Source of the DNA: Phaeosaccion multiseriatum
Taxonomy: Eukaryota; Ochrophyta, other classes
Assembly: GCA_965112735.1 (NCBI GenBank)
Contig: OZ218957.1
Location: 3,596,001 to 3,660,000, forward strand
Length of the DNA stretch: 64,000 nt
Direction of reading: 5' to 3'
This document shows, in pieces, positions 22,208-34,076 of the stretch. Under the pieces are notes generated by a model that was given only the letters and a program-made list of their open reading frames with translations, was not told where the DNA came from and ran no database searches. Made by a program: the position numbers and the translations under genes. Numbering within the stretch: position 1 is the first letter of the stretch; each line of letters begins with the position of its first letter.

Positions 22208-24267
22208 ACGGAAGTGGCGCCCCGGAGCTCAGCTGCTGCTCCTCCTTTCGGGCGAGCAGCGCATCTCTCCCCACGCGGGACAGTGGCAACGGCATGTCAT
22301 GTCGACGCGGAGACCGAGAGGGGAGGGTAGACGCGTGCACGGGGAGAAGGAGGAAGAGAGATGTCGCCAAACACCACTTGAAGAAGGGCATCGCGGGCAT
22401 ACGGGCCAAGCCAAAGAAGGGGCAAAGGGGGCGGGGGAAGGAAGGAAAGACAGAAGACGAGCTGGGCAGCTCTGCGACTCCGACCGAACCGTCCGGAGAG
22501 AGGGGGGGGGGAGGGACATCACGAGGCAGGGAGGACAGCGGGGAGGGCGGAGGGGAGGGCGGAGGGGAGAGAGAGGGGAGAGAAGGGAGAGAAGGGATAG
22601 AGGGGGGAGAGGGGGGAGAGGGGAGAGAGGGGAGAGAGGGGAGAGAGGGGAGAGAGGGGGGAGAGGGGGGAGAGGGGAGAGAGGGGAGAGAGGTCGGTCC
22701 CGCGAGGGTGGCGGCGGCGCACGTGTGGAGAAGCTTCGTGGAGAGGGGGTGCCTCGATGAGGCCTATAAACAGCGGGGGGGGAGGGGGGGGAGGAGAACT
22801 GTCCGTCATAGTCTTGTCGATGGGGAGGAGCGGGAGGAAGAGGGAGACGAAAGGGAAGAGAGGGAGGAGAACGGGGGGGAGGAAGAGGAGGAGGAAGAAG
22901 AAGGCTACGACTGCTCCTATCCCACACCCCCCTCTTGTCCCTCCGAGGCGGGCGAGACGGTGGCCGGGGCGGTGTGTCAGAAGGTGACGCTCTTGCCCGG
23001 TCAGCAGCAAGAGATGGTGTTCGCTCTGAGCTGGGACATGCCGCTGGCGCGCTTCGGAGGGGGGTCAAGCCTGCCGAGGAGGTACACGCGCTTCTTCGGG
23101 AGGGAGGGCAGGGCGGCGCCAGCGCTGGCCAGGTGGGTGGGTGGGTGGGTGGGTGGGTGGGGTGTGAGTTGTTGTAAGCTCTGCTTGGAGCGTGTCCATG
23201 TCGAGATGGAAGTGCGGTATGGACTGAAACTCAAGCTTAAACTAACTGCCGACTGGCAGGTACGCGCTGGAGGAGTACCCGCGCTGGGAGCGCCTCATTG
23301 ACTTATGGCAGGGAAAGGTGCTGCGAAACACGCTCCTGCCGGCCTTCTACAGGTGAGTGGGTGGGGATGGGGCAATGATGAGAGGAGGGGTAGTGCAGTG
23401 CGAGTTTGCGCTTCTCGAGTCTCAGGACCGTGAGAGGAGGGGGGGCGGCGGTGTCTCGCGAGGCTCCCCGTCCTTCGCAGTGTGCTGCAGTGTGCTGCAC
23501 TGTGCTAGAGCCTGTGGACGGGGCGGGACGGCACTTCCTTCGCTCAGACGCGCCCCCCCCTCATGGCCCCGCTGCTCCTCCTGCCTCTTGTGTTGCCCAT
23601 CCTCCTCCGCCCCTTCTCGTGTTGCCCCTCCCCCTGTCCCCCTCCTCCTCCTCCTCCTCCTCCTCCTCCTCCTCCTCCTCCCCCTGTTTCCATCGCATAG
23701 ATACACGCTGTTCAATGAGCTCTACTTCGTAACGGATGGGGGCACTTTGTGGCTCGACAGCTCTGACGGACAAGCCAACCCTCTGCCGGACTGGGAGGGA
23801 CAGAGTGAGGGGAGGGGCAGTGGTGCCAAGGTACAAGCGCTGCCCAGTGCGGAGTGCAGGAGGCGGCGGAGAGAGCGTCTGCGGCCCAGGGGGGGAGGAG
23901 GGCCCAGGGGGGGGGTAAAAGATGGAGTTGAAGGTGGAGGGGCACAAGAGGAGACGCAAGGGGAGAGAGGACAGGACAATCGACAACACAACGGACACGA
24001 GGAGGGTGAAGAGGAGGACAGCACGTGCCACGGCTCCTCGCTGTGCATGGGGCAGTTCCTGTACTTGGAGGGGCACGAGTACCTCATGTACAACACTTTG
24101 GATGTGCACTTCTACGCCTCCTTCGCGCTGGCGCAGTGCTGGCCCATGCTACAGCTCGGTCTCATGCGGGATGTGGCCAAGGCTGTGGGCAGGGGGGACT
24201 CAGTCATGCGCACCTTGCTCGGGGAAGGGGACTTCCGACCGAGAAAGGTGTGTGTGTGTATGTGTGT

Positions 24268-24338
<71 letters not shown>

Positions 24339-24741
24339 TGTGTGTTTGGTTGGGTCTGTCCATCCCTCGCTCGTCGTGTTGTACCGCGCCCCCTCCGCCT
24401 TGCTTGCCTTGCTCACTCCTCCCCCTCGCCGCAACACCAACTCCCCCCCTAAGGTGGTTGGTGCGGTGCCTCACGACATGGGCACCCCGTCCGAGTGCCC
24501 CTTCTTCAAGCTCAACGCATACGTCTTTCAGGACGTGTCGCAGTGGAAGGACCTCGGCCCCAAGTTCGTCCTGCAGGTATAGATGGAGGAATGTACCTCC
24601 TCTCCGTCTCGCTCTCTCTTCCTCTCTCTCTCTCTCACATACACACGCTCTTTCTCCCTCTCCCTCTCTCTCCCCCTCTCCTTCTCTATGTCTCTCTCTC
24701 TCCCTCCCTCCGGCCCGGCACCTGCCTGCCTGCCTGCCTGT

Positions 24742-24784
<43 letters not shown>

Positions 24785-26672
24785 CCCCCAAGGTGTACCG
24801 TGACTTTGTGGCCAGCGGTAGTTGGCCCTTTCTGCTGGAGCTGTGGCCCACCGTCGTCGGAGTGATGCGCTCCACCGAGGCATATGACACCGACGGGGAT
24901 GGGCTCATTGAGAACTCGGGCTTTCCCGACCAGACGTACGACATTTGGTCCGTCAAGGTAAGTCACAAACGGCGCTGACCTCCCACCCGGATCCGCTTAC
25001 CGTTCTCGCTGGTCGCGCTCTCTCTCTCTCTCTCTGTGCGTGTGCGTGCCCCCCTCTGGACAGGGTCCATCGGCCTACACGGGCGGGCTATGGGTGGCGG
25101 CCCTCTCGGCCTGCGCCAAGATGGCCGAGCTCGTGGAGGAACGGGGGGCGGTTGGAGATTTTCCAGCAGTTGGTGATACAGCAGCAGCTGATGATACAGC
25201 AGCAGTTGATGTTGCAGCAGTTGTTGGTAAGGCAGCAGCGGTGGACGAGCTCGTGGAGGCAGGCGAACCCGGGAAGGAGGGGAAGCCTGTTGCTGCTGAA
25301 GCACCAACTGCTACTACCGCCGCTGCTGTGTCTCCAAGCACCGCTGATGGGAGCGTAGAGCTCGGCAGCAGCGCGTACTACCAACGGCTGTACCTCCGCG
25401 CCAAGGCCGCCTACAAGGAGAAGCTTTGGAACGGCCGCTACTTGAACTACGACGGCAGCGGCAGCGCTCAGAGCGACTCCATAATGGCGGACATGCTGGC
25501 GGGGCAGTGGTACGCGAGGGCAACGGGCCTGCCCCCAGTGGTGGAGGGGCCTCTCGCGAGAAGCTGCCTCGACATGGTCTTCCAGAACAACGTGCTGCGC
25601 TTCGGGGAAGGTGAGGGGGGGGGGAGGTGAGGAGGAGGAGGAGGAGGAGGAGAGGGGGAGGAGGAGGAGTGTGTGGCAGTGTACAGTGTAGGCTCACTCC
25701 TCGCTCCGCCTCTGTTCGTTCGTTTCCTCCCCCTCGCCCCTCTTCCTTTGCCTTTCTCCCCTTCTCCTCTCCGTGCGGGCCTTAGGACGAAGCAGAGGCG
25801 CGGTGAACGGCATGAGCCCCGGGGGGGAGGTGGACTCGAGCTGTCTGCAGAGCAGGGAGGTGTGGACAGGGGTCACGTACGCTGTAGGGGCCGCCATGCT
25901 GCACGAGGCCGGCCAGGCCCTGAGCAGGTTTCCCGAGGGGGGCCTTCCCGAGGGGGTAGAGGGCTCTCTTATGCCTCAGGTGAGCAGAGGGTGGGCCGCT
26001 GCCGCTGCTGAAGCGCTCGTGCCGTCACCCCCCGTCACCCCACCATTTGGAGGCCCTGCAGAGAAGAGACGCAGGCATAGGCACACTGAATATTCTCTCT
26101 TCTCGTCTCCTCTCCTCCCCTCTCTTCGCTCTCCAATTCCTCGCCTTGCAGGAGGAGGATGGTGACGAGGCGGTCAAGAGGCGGGCGGCGGGCAGACGCC
26201 TTTACCTTGCGGCCTTCGAAACCGTCCGCGGGCTGCACGACTACGGCTGGTGGGAGTACGGCTACTGGTTCCAGATGCCCGAGGGCTGGGAGCGCTCCGG
26301 CAACTACCGCAGCCTGGGCTACATGCGGAGCCTTGCCGTGTGGGCCGTGCAGTGGGCCATTGAGCGCGGTAAGTCAGTGAGCGGCCCGAGGGAGCAGAGT
26401 GGAGAGTTTCAGTGTCACAGTCCCTGTACAGAGGTACACAAAAGTGGAACACGGGCAGAAAGAGCCGAGAGGAGAGGCGGTGGGTCGCGGGACTCACATA
26501 CTCAAGTCTCCTCCCTGTTTCTTGATCTCTCTCTTTCCCTGCCCCCTTCTCGGTGCTTCTCGCTCTTCCTCCCTGTGGCTTCCTCATCCCTGCAGAGGGT
26601 GCGCTAAGCGGAGCTTCAGCTGACGGCGGTGGCGAAGGAGAGGTGGGCGGGCCCACACCACGTGAAAAATGA
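20182..26672 (+). CDS. Non-lysosomal glucosylceramidase, GBA2 type (GH116)
   Basis: GBA2 enzymes hydrolyse glucosylceramide at cytosolic membrane faces. Twelve exons join in frame to 1406 residues, against roughly 900 in known GBA2. N-terminal domain signature: [20 protein letters not shown]. Catalytic domain: [13 protein letters not shown] (the E in NELYF is the family's nucleophile), [17 protein letters not shown], and [19 protein letters not shown] (the D in PDQTYD is the family's acid/base), then [32 protein letters not shown] and [18 protein letters not shown]. The excess length is a low-complexity, charged insert in the large exon 21306-23132 (roughly 21750-22950, with GEGG/REGRE repeats), plus smaller inserts near 23800-24000 and 25140-25360. 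Both catalytic motifs are intact, so the enzyme is probably active. Confidence 0.93.
20715..20910. repeat. (GTCA)n repeat in glucosylceramidase intron 2
   Basis: Imperfect GTCA/GTCAATCA tetranucleotide array of about 195 bp. Confidence 0.9.
24248..24345. repeat. (GT)n microsatellite at a 5' splice site
   Basis: The intron after the exon ending at 24247 consists of GT repeats from its first base, so the donor itself lies inside the microsatellite and any of several GT steps could serve. Confidence 0.9.
24720..24785. repeat. (CCTG)n microsatellite before an acceptor
   Basis: About sixteen CCTG units end directly before the CCCCCAAG acceptor of the exon starting at 24793. A similar CCTG/CCTA array lies at about 36020-36112 in the pseudouridine gene. 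Confidence 0.9.
25150..25310. repeat. Cluster of the GCAGTTGGTGATACAGCAG motif in glucosylceramidase coding sequence
   Basis: One perfect copy and several degenerate copies in tandem, then an inverted degenerate copy near 25295. They encode an in-frame Ala/Asp/Val-rich insert ([15 protein letters not shown]) after the [10 protein letters not shown] helix. The insert is absent from the family core, so the motif appears to have been inserted into coding sequence without breaking the frame. Confidence 0.75.
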
Positions 26673-26924
26673 TCAAAATGATCGGTCATGCCTGGGACAT
26701 GGCCTGTGGAGCCTTGATGGTGAAGCAGAGGGTGCACGCGAACGGACACCTCTGCCTCTGCCCAGCCTGATTGAAGATAAATGTATTGAAGCTCCCAAGT
26801 TGAACGATCTCTGCTCACCCCAGTGGGCGCTGCACTTCGCTCGCATGGCCCTCATTAACGAATAACCTCATGGCCAACCGTAGTTAATCTTTTCAACTCC
26901 TTAGAAGCTCAGAAGCTCAGAAGC
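26673..26924. other. Convergent spacer
   Basis: About 250 bp between two converging genes. An AGAAGCTC repeat (four copies) lies at 26903-26930 and overlaps the last codons of the minus-strand gene. No exon is seen. Confidence 0.5.
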
Positions 26925-29068
26925 TCAGAAGCCAGCCCAGTCGCCTTGATCCGGGTTGATGCGTCCCGAGATCTTGTCGGTGGTCTCCATCATGTTGTCG
27001 ATTGCGCCCTCGTCGTCAAGCTTTTGGAAGTACTTGCCCCACTCGTCCGTTTGCTCCGACGCGCGGTAGCTGTAGAGCAGGGCAGAGCACAGGGGGGATG
27101 GCAATCCATGGCAGTCAGCGGCAGTCGATGGCAGTCCACGGCAGGGACAGAGAAAGAGACAGAGATAGCAGAGACCCCTCCAACGCCGCACTGCACTCAC
27201 TTCATGACGATGGATTTGCTGCGTGTGCTCTTGAGGTCCTGGCAGATGGCGGACCAAAAGGCGGCGAGCAGGCCCGGCCCCTTCTCCAGCACTCCGGGCG
27301 GGCAGCACAACTCGCCCAGCACGGCTCCTGCGTACCGCAGCCCCCCCGCCCCGAGCTCCGCGTGGCGCTCCCCCACCCGTCCATCCCCGGCGGGCACACT
27401 CACGTCCGCAAGCACGATGACGCGCTTGGCCAGATCGGCCGAGACCTGCGCAAGGAGGGGGGGGAGGGATGGCAGTGGATGGGGAGGGGGGATGGCAGTG
27501 GGTGGGGAGGCGAGAGAGGGGCGGGCCGTGAGCTCGGTCCATCTTTGAGCGGTACTCTGAGCAGTGAGGGGCACACAACACCCACCCTGACCACCCACTG
27601 CCATCCACTGCCATCCCCACCTCGATGGCCTTGCCCTTGGCGCGGACGATGCCTCCGTCCCCCACAACCCCCGCAGCCGCTTCAATCACTGCACGGCACG
27701 GCGCGGTTAGCGGTCACACACAGGCACACGACGCAGAGCGCGGAGGGAGGGAGGGAGGGAGGGAGGGAGGGAGTGTCAGCACAGCACCGCACTGCGCTTC
27801 GCAAGGCCCAATACGCCACCCAACCATACTTGCTTCACAATAGGCCCGCTCCTCTGCTCTGCTTTGATGTACGTACCTGCTTCCGTGTCTGACTCTCCAA
27901 TGTCTACGGTGAGCAGCGGCACCAGCCCGGCCTCTCGGGCGGCAGCGGCGCCTGCCTCGTCCTCCACGCACACACCCACTGCAGAGAGAGGGAGAGGGGC
28001 AAAGCGGGACGTATGTGCAGGGACAGGGGCAGAGGCAGGATGAGGGCGGGACACGCAAACAACATGAGTCAACATGAGTCGAGACGAGCGGGGGAGGATT
28101 GCTGCGGTCTGGGGTTCCCAACTAGACTGTTGGTGTGTGTGCGTGCGCGCGTGTCTGACCTGCTCCTGTCTGCGCCACTGCAGCCAAGTCGAGGCCCTTG
28201 ACGCCGCTCTCCCCCTCGGGCACGCCCTCCGCGGGGCCCGCGTACAGCACGGGCACGGGGTCGGGCATGCCTCCTCTTGCGCTCTCCTGCTCCTTGCACA
28301 CCTCGCCCAGCACCTTCAAGTTGCAGCTCAGCAGCAGCGCGTTGGCCTGGGGTAGCGGCGAAGGATGGCAGCGGGTGGCGCGGGGAGAGGAGGGGGCAAG
28401 CAGCAGGCATAAGGAGGGGGGGGGGGGCACAGCTCTAACCTCGTGGGCAGGGCGGCCCACGGCCAGGGCTCCACTACACATCTAACACCCACCGTACCTT
28501 GGCCGTCTCTCTCAGCGTCTTGGAGAGGCCGGTAACGTCCGCGTTGAACTCCGCGAGGGCCATGAAGTCAGTGGGCGTGCCCACCGTGAGCTCTGGCACC
28601 AGCGTCAGCTTGCCCGCCACATGGCGCAGCTTGTAGGTCACGCTGTTGAGAGAGTCCTCGAGGACTCCCGCCGCCGCCAAGGCCGAGCCCGACGCGCCCA
28701 TCCGCCCCCTCCTTCCTGCTAGTACCGCTGCTGCTGCCGCTGCTGCTGGGCCCATGCGCTGCTGCTGCCGTAGTGCGTCCTGTTTGACAGAGTTGAGCGC
28801 ATATTTGAGTTGGGCATCACACGACATAGATGCGATAGATGAATGTCGAGTAGTGAGAGATGACGGGACAAGGAGGCGCACTCACGGCTTTGGCTCCCGC
28901 TGCTCCTGTCGCTACTCCAGCTCCTGAAGGGAAGGCCGAAGGCGCGTGCACAAAAGCGTCTGCGCAGCGATGGAGGGTCGCGAGGGAGAGCGTGACAGAG
29001 GCCACGGGCAAGGCCAGAACTGTCCACACATTCGGCCTCTTCCTGCTGCTGCTTCCGCCGCCCGCCAT
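26925..29068 (-). CDS. Plastid-targeted protein of unknown function
   Basis: Seven minus-strand exons (29068-28886, 28779-28498, 28346-28160, 27978-27877, 27688-27621, 27445-27201, 27069-26925) join in frame to 403 residues. The N-terminus has a hydrophobic signal (VWTVLALPVASVTLSLATL) followed by CADAFVHAPSAF, an ASAF-like cleavage site with Phe at +1, so a plastid location is likely. The mature part has alternating helices and short hydrophobic strands (KLTLVPELTVG, ANALLLSCNLKVLGEV, VGVCVEDEAGAAAAREAG, GIVRAKGKAIEVSADLAKRV). That pattern would fit an alpha/beta or TIM-barrel-like fold, but I cannot name a family. The C-terminus (EWGKYFQKLDDEGAIDNMME) is acidic. Confidence 0.75.
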
Positions 29069-29163
29069 CTTGGTCTAATCTCGTTTCTCTTTTCTTCCTC
29101 TCCTCTCTTCCTACTACGATTGGCGTCTTGTATTTCGCAGGTGGAAGAGGCAGACCAAGAAAG
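29069..29163. promoter_or_regulatory. Very short divergent intergenic region
   Basis: Only 95 bp separate the start codons of the minus-strand plastid protein and the plus-strand Cys-rich protein. The region is TCTT/CTCTT-rich with no TATA box. Both genes must share it for promoter and 5' UTRs, unless the plus-strand gene has an upstream noncoding exon: a TTTCGCAG acceptor-like site at 29133-29140 would allow one. Confidence 0.5.
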
Positions 29164-30662
29164 ATGAAGAGCTCGAGCGGAGGTAAGAGGGACAGAGATC
29201 GAGAGTACACTAAGGGGCCGCAGGCGAGGCTTGGGGAGGGGAAAACAGGGAGTGTGTGGAGCCGGAGAGAATGGTAGAGGAGGTGGTCGTATACTCACGC
29301 CATCTGTGAAGCAGTCGGGAAGGCCGGGAAGGCCGCGCTTCCCCATACACTTTTTACCAACAACAGAGCGGCAGCAGCAGCTAGTATGGACCCCGAGGCC
29401 AATGCAATGCGGAATGGACTCGTGGAGGCACTTCTCCTTGAGGTGCCGGAGCCTGAAGAGGGATCCAACGCTCCCACCAAGAGCAGCCTCGCCAAGTAAG
29501 CGAGAGGGAGAAGAAAGAAGAAAGAGAGTTATCCAAGGGCTTAGTGAGAAGCACTTTCACCCCGCTGTGTCCTTGCTCACTATCTATTTCCCCTTTTCCT
29601 TCTAACTCCTCTGGTCACCATGTCTCTGACTCAGCCCCCACCATCTTTGCACGTTGTCCTCCCATGTACAGACAAATAGACAATTGCCTTCAAGTGCCTT
29701 GCCAGAAGGTGGTGGCAAAGTGCAGGGGCAACGATGGGCCCTGCAAGCAGTCAGCAGCGCGGCTCTTGGCGAGGAGGGTGAGTGGCACCGCAAGGGAGAG
29801 ACGAGCCGTCATCCAACCCTCACCACTCTTCCCTCTGGCTTCTTTTCTGTTCCGCCTCGTGGGGGCGCAAGTATGCCCCAAGCATGCTCGGCATGGTCAT
29901 GGATGGGATGGCGTTTAAGCCCCTAACCCTTGTCCCCTACCCCCCCCCCGCAAAGGAGTGTCGGCCGCTCAAGACGGAGCTCATGGCCACGCACCGCGAG
30001 GCGTGCTCCGAGCAGGTGCTGAAGCTCTTCATGGCCAAGCCCAAGGCACTGGGGACGCCGGCAGCGGGCACGCTTCGAGGGAACGAGTACGAGGGGTGAG
30101 GCCCAGAGAGGAGGCGGGGGGGGGGGGGGGGGCAAGAGAGCGGGAGGTTGGAAGCCTGCTTCACTCACTGTCGAGTCTGTCGATGGGCGGGTATCAACGT
30201 ACGATAGGATGTATGACTGCAAGAGCACTGCACTCAGCCAACCCCTTCCCCTTCATTGTGTGCATCGTCATCATGGTTAGGTGGGTGAATCAGTGCCAGC
30301 ACGCAGAGGCAGAGAAGGAGGACAAGTACTCAAGGTGCTTCACGGAAACCCTCCATAACACTCTGATCGACGTGAGTGCTGTGATATGTCACGAGAGGCC
30401 CTGAGAGGCCTTCGGAGGCCTTCTCGATCAGTCCTCAGTCGACCTTGCGTCCCTTCCGCCCTTCTCGCCGTCCCCTCCGCGCCACCCAGCGACGTCCCTG
30501 GCCAGGCTCCGTCCTCTCCTCTGACCCCCTGCACGGCAACCCTCTCCCCCTCTCCCCTCCCTCCCTCTCCAGTGTGCCTCTGACAAGTGCCTGGACAAGG
30601 CAAGGACTTGTGCCCAGCGTTCCTGCAACCTGCTCCTGCCATCACCCCCGGGGGAAGAGTGA
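29164..30662 (+). CDS. Small Cys-rich protein of unknown function
   Basis: Six exons (29164-29182, 29312-29495, 29672-29777, 29956-30095, 30281-30371, 30573-30662) join in frame to 209 residues. Cys pairs recur: DNCLQVPCQKVVAKC then GPCK, ECRPLK to EACSEQ, QCQHAE to SRCFTE, and a C-terminal CASDKCLDKARTCAQRSC. The spacing, mostly C-x3/4-C with helices between, recalls small disulfide-linked helical proteins such as CHCH types, but no twin CX9C motif is clear. An additional small exon near 29872 (YAPSMLGMVMDG) is possible. The start is tiny (MKSSSG), so an alternative first exon cannot be excluded. Confidence 0.6.
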
Positions 30663-32798
30663 TCTCCAGGGGGGGGGGGGAGAGCTCCCTCCCCGGCACG
30701 ACTACGGCAGTCACCAGTCACCAGTCACCAGTCACCAGTCACCTAACACCTGATACCACTCACTTGGCACCTGACAACACTCACCGGTCAGCTCTTTCTG
30801 AGGCCAACCTTTGGACTCTCCACTTTGGCGAGTCGGCGCGATGACCTCACGAGAATCGAATACTGCGGAGCTCACAGTTGGGTGGGGTCGCTGCTTGACG
30901 CACTTTGGGTGTGCTGCTGAGGCGTACCTGCCGCTGCATGCAAGGCAGACAGGTTGTGAGGCAGAGAAGGCGAGAGCGACCAGAGCTGCCTAGCCACAGC
31001 AGGGGGGGGAGGGAAGACATCGGAGGGAGAGATGAGGGAAGGCACCGGAGGAGGAGGAGCAGCTACAGGCGTGTTGATCGTTCTCTCGTGTCTGTGCGAC
31101 CATAACCGTTACGGTTACGGTTACGGTTACGGTTACGTTGCGAGGGGCGGCGACGCTCAAGGGACGCCCCTTCCCCCTTCGATCTTTCTCTCTCTCTGAG
31201 CTCTATACAACCTTGAGTCCGAAGGGGTGCCGATAGCGTGGAAGTGTCGCTTTACCGATACGGTGTGGAAGTGTCTCTCAGCAGCAAACACCGGCCTTCT
31301 TGTTGCCGCCTCGACAGAGACGGATTCGTTGCGAGTCATTGCTGCCTTTGGGCCTTTGCTCCCCGCCAGCGACAACCACAGGAGCAGCCAAAGGGACAGC
31401 GAAGGAGCGAAGGGACACACGACAGGGCTGCGGTGCGGTGGGAATTGGCGTTTGGTGTTAGGGACTCGGAAGGCTCCTGACACACACACGCTGCTTGTGC
31501 TTGCGCCTTTGTCCTGACACTCGGTTGTTGAGGATACGGGCTGAGCCTCTTGAGGGCACAGCACGGTTTGGGCCTTTGAAACACTCCATGATAGGAGGGG
31601 AGAGGGGATGCTGCCATGAAGCTCGCACGCCGAGAGCTGGGGCAGCCTGGATAGGAGGGGAGGAGGAGGCAGCCAGCAGCCTGACCCGACTGGAGATGGG
31701 CACAAGAGGAGACACTGGTGGCGGTGGTGGCGGAAGGAGGCGCAGCGGGCCTGGCGGGACGGGAAGACTCTGTCTAATTGGCCCCAATGTTTTATTTTTC
31801 TTTTCTCATCAGTCTCTACTTGATTTTTGCACCAATCCTGCCGCTCCGTACTGCGGGCACACACGGCACTGTCGCGCTTTGCCGCCAATGACACAGATAG
31901 CGCGTCGATCAGTGCGGCTCCTGCTCTGCTGCTGTATCACCAACTGCTGAGGCTCCTGCTCTGCTGCTGTATCACCAACTGCTCCCGCTGAGCGTCGTGC
32001 CTTCGGGTGAGGTGGGAGACGAGAGGCACGAGGGAGGTGGTGGGGGGGGTGCCCAAGTGCAGTACCTCCTCTCCCTCTTCCTCTCCCTCGCCTCCTGCCC
32101 CACAGCCCTCTCTGTCCTCCCGGGTGTGGTGTGTCGTTCTTAAGTCGCGCGAGGCGTGCATCGCCCCCTCCCGTCCCCTCCTGGCGGTGAAGCGGCGGAG
32201 GAACAGGGATGGCCCCCCTCGCCTTCGCTCACTGTGCAGTCACTGTGCAGGGAGGGCATCCGAGGGTTAGCTCAGCTTGCAGTGAAGGGCAGGCGGGCAT
32301 CCCCGGTCAGTGAGAGTGTCGACTGTGACAGGGACAGTGACAGAGACAGGGGCAGGGCAGCATATCCATGCGCCCCTCCCTGCCGTCAAATGCCGGACAG
32401 ACACACACACCACACCTCCGCCTCCGCTGCCATGGGACTCGCCCCGTGCGCTGGCCGGGTGGGGCATTGCCCTTTGTGCATCTCAGCGTCGAACGCCTTC
32501 CTCCTTTCCGCGCGCCTTGCCTCGCGGAGTGCCAAGAGGAGAGGAAGCGCCTGGCTGCTCAAGCTGCCGATCCTTTCTACTGCACTGAGGGTTTGAGGGA
32601 CCCGGCTCGGCCGGGGCAAGACAGGGTAGACACAACGTGACAGAGGCCAGGCCTGCTCCAGCTTGTTGAGAGGTGAGGCAGTGGGAGGACTGGACTGCCG
32701 CCCTTCACTGGAAGACGAGGCGCTCACTACACGACGGCATTGCCGGGGGAAGCCCGCCCGGGGAAGCCCTCTTCGGTCCTTTGGTGCTCCGCTTCACT
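30663..32798. other. Long spacer with few gene signals
   Basis: About 2.1 kb without a convincing gene. It contains CAGTCAC repeats at 30710-30745, a (TTACGG)5 run at about 31107-31137, two CTGCTGTATCACCAACTGC motifs at 31929-31982, and a short plus-strand Cys-containing frame at about 32488-32640 (PCLAECQEERKRLAAQAADP) behind a CATCTCAG acceptor-like site. That frame might be the last exon of a small gene, but I could not find its start. Confidence 0.45.
31107..31137. repeat. (TTACGG)n telomere-like hexamer run
   Basis: Five tandem GTTACG/TTACGG hexamers, flanked by ordinary sequence. It differs from canonical TTAGGG or TTTAGGG. Confidence 0.8.
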
Positions 32799-34076
32799 TC
32801 AGCGCCCCCTCACGGCGTACACCCCCCAATTGGCGACGGCGGCACTCCCATCCGTATCGCGTACCTCTCTTCGGCTGCGGAAGGGATTGCGCCTCTCAAG
32901 CAGCAGCCACTCCACAGCCGCGGATGATGATGCGCCGCTCTCCTCCAGGCGGAGGTCGGCTTTATGCTGCCATCTGAGGCCTCGCAGGAGCCGCACGTCT
33001 GCCTCCATGTCCTTCTGGCTCAGGCCGCTGACGAGCAGAGGCGCTGTGGAGGCGAGCAGGCGGGACAGTGTTGGGCGCCACTTGGCTTTGAGGGCGGGGC
33101 TGGACAGGCCGGGGTTGAACAGCACAAAGAGGTCCGGGGAAGGCAACAGACGCCCCGCTTCCTGTCCGATGCCAGGCATCACGTCGTGGAGATAGCCCTT
33201 TTGGTATGTGATTCGCATGCTGCGCTCGCCGCTCTTCGGCGTGCCCTCCTCCTCCTCGTCCTCCTCCTTCTCCTCGTCCTTCTCGTCCTCCCCCGTCCGT
33301 CTGCTCTCCCCTACCCATGGCACACTAACATTGAGCACTCCCCTCTCGCCTCTCCTGACGGCACGCGCATCTCGCTGGTTGGTGGGAGTGGCCATCTGGG
33401 GGCCGAGAAGATGCAGGTTGATGTGCCTGAGCGGCTCCGGGAGGCACAGCAGCAGGTGCTTCCATAGCTCCGACGGCAGCATCGCCTCTGCGCGGGCCCC
33501 CACGCACACCACAGTCATCTCCTCCTACCAGCAAGCGTCGTGGTGAGGAGGAGAAAGAAGCGCAATGGTCACGTCAGTCGATACATATATATATTGCATT
33601 GAGCAAGGGAAGGATGGAGGGAGGAAAGAACGACCTAAACAGACACACTTATATGCGCACATCCCCCCCTTGTCCAAGCTGACCATTGCCCAAGCTGACC
33701 AGGTACGTACCTGATCTGGGAGGGATCGATGCTGTTGCAGTTCCTGCATGCCAAAGGCCAGCGTCAGAGGATAAGTCAGCTCGTGCGAGGCCCTCTCCCT
33801 CGCTGCTGCTGCCGCTGGTGCTGATGCTGGTCCTGGTGCTGCTGTTGGTATTGATGAGTGTGGTGCTGCCTCATCAATACCACTCTGATGATCACCACGG
33901 GCGAGGGGCCAGGAGGGAGAACCGCCTGTTCCCTCTAAATAGGCATCGAGCGACGAGAGGGGCTGTCCTCGATAAGATCTACAGCTCCATTCGATGGAGG
34001 ATCCTGCAGTTCCTCCTGCTCCTGCTACTCTTGATAGAACTGCACCACGATATCTACACGCAACCCTCCATGCCAT
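32799..34076 (-). CDS. Mss51 C-terminal-domain protein, probably mitochondrial
   Basis: Two minus-strand exons (34076-33711, 33524-32799) give 363 residues. The N-terminus (MAWRVACRYRGAVLSRVAG) is basic, Arg-rich and without acids, suggesting a mitochondrial presequence. Then comes SHELTYPLTLAFGMQELQ, and across the intron EEMTVVCVGARAEAMLP, PDLFVLFNPGLSSPALKAKW, RPTLSRLLASTAPLLVSGLS and QKDMEADVRLL, ending NPFRSRRE. These match the C-terminal domain shared by Mss51 and related zinc-finger MYND proteins. I see no MYND finger before it. In yeast Mss51 controls COX1 translation; the role here is not known. A charged acidic insert (DEKDEEKEEDEEEEG) sits in the middle of the second exon. Confidence 0.75.
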
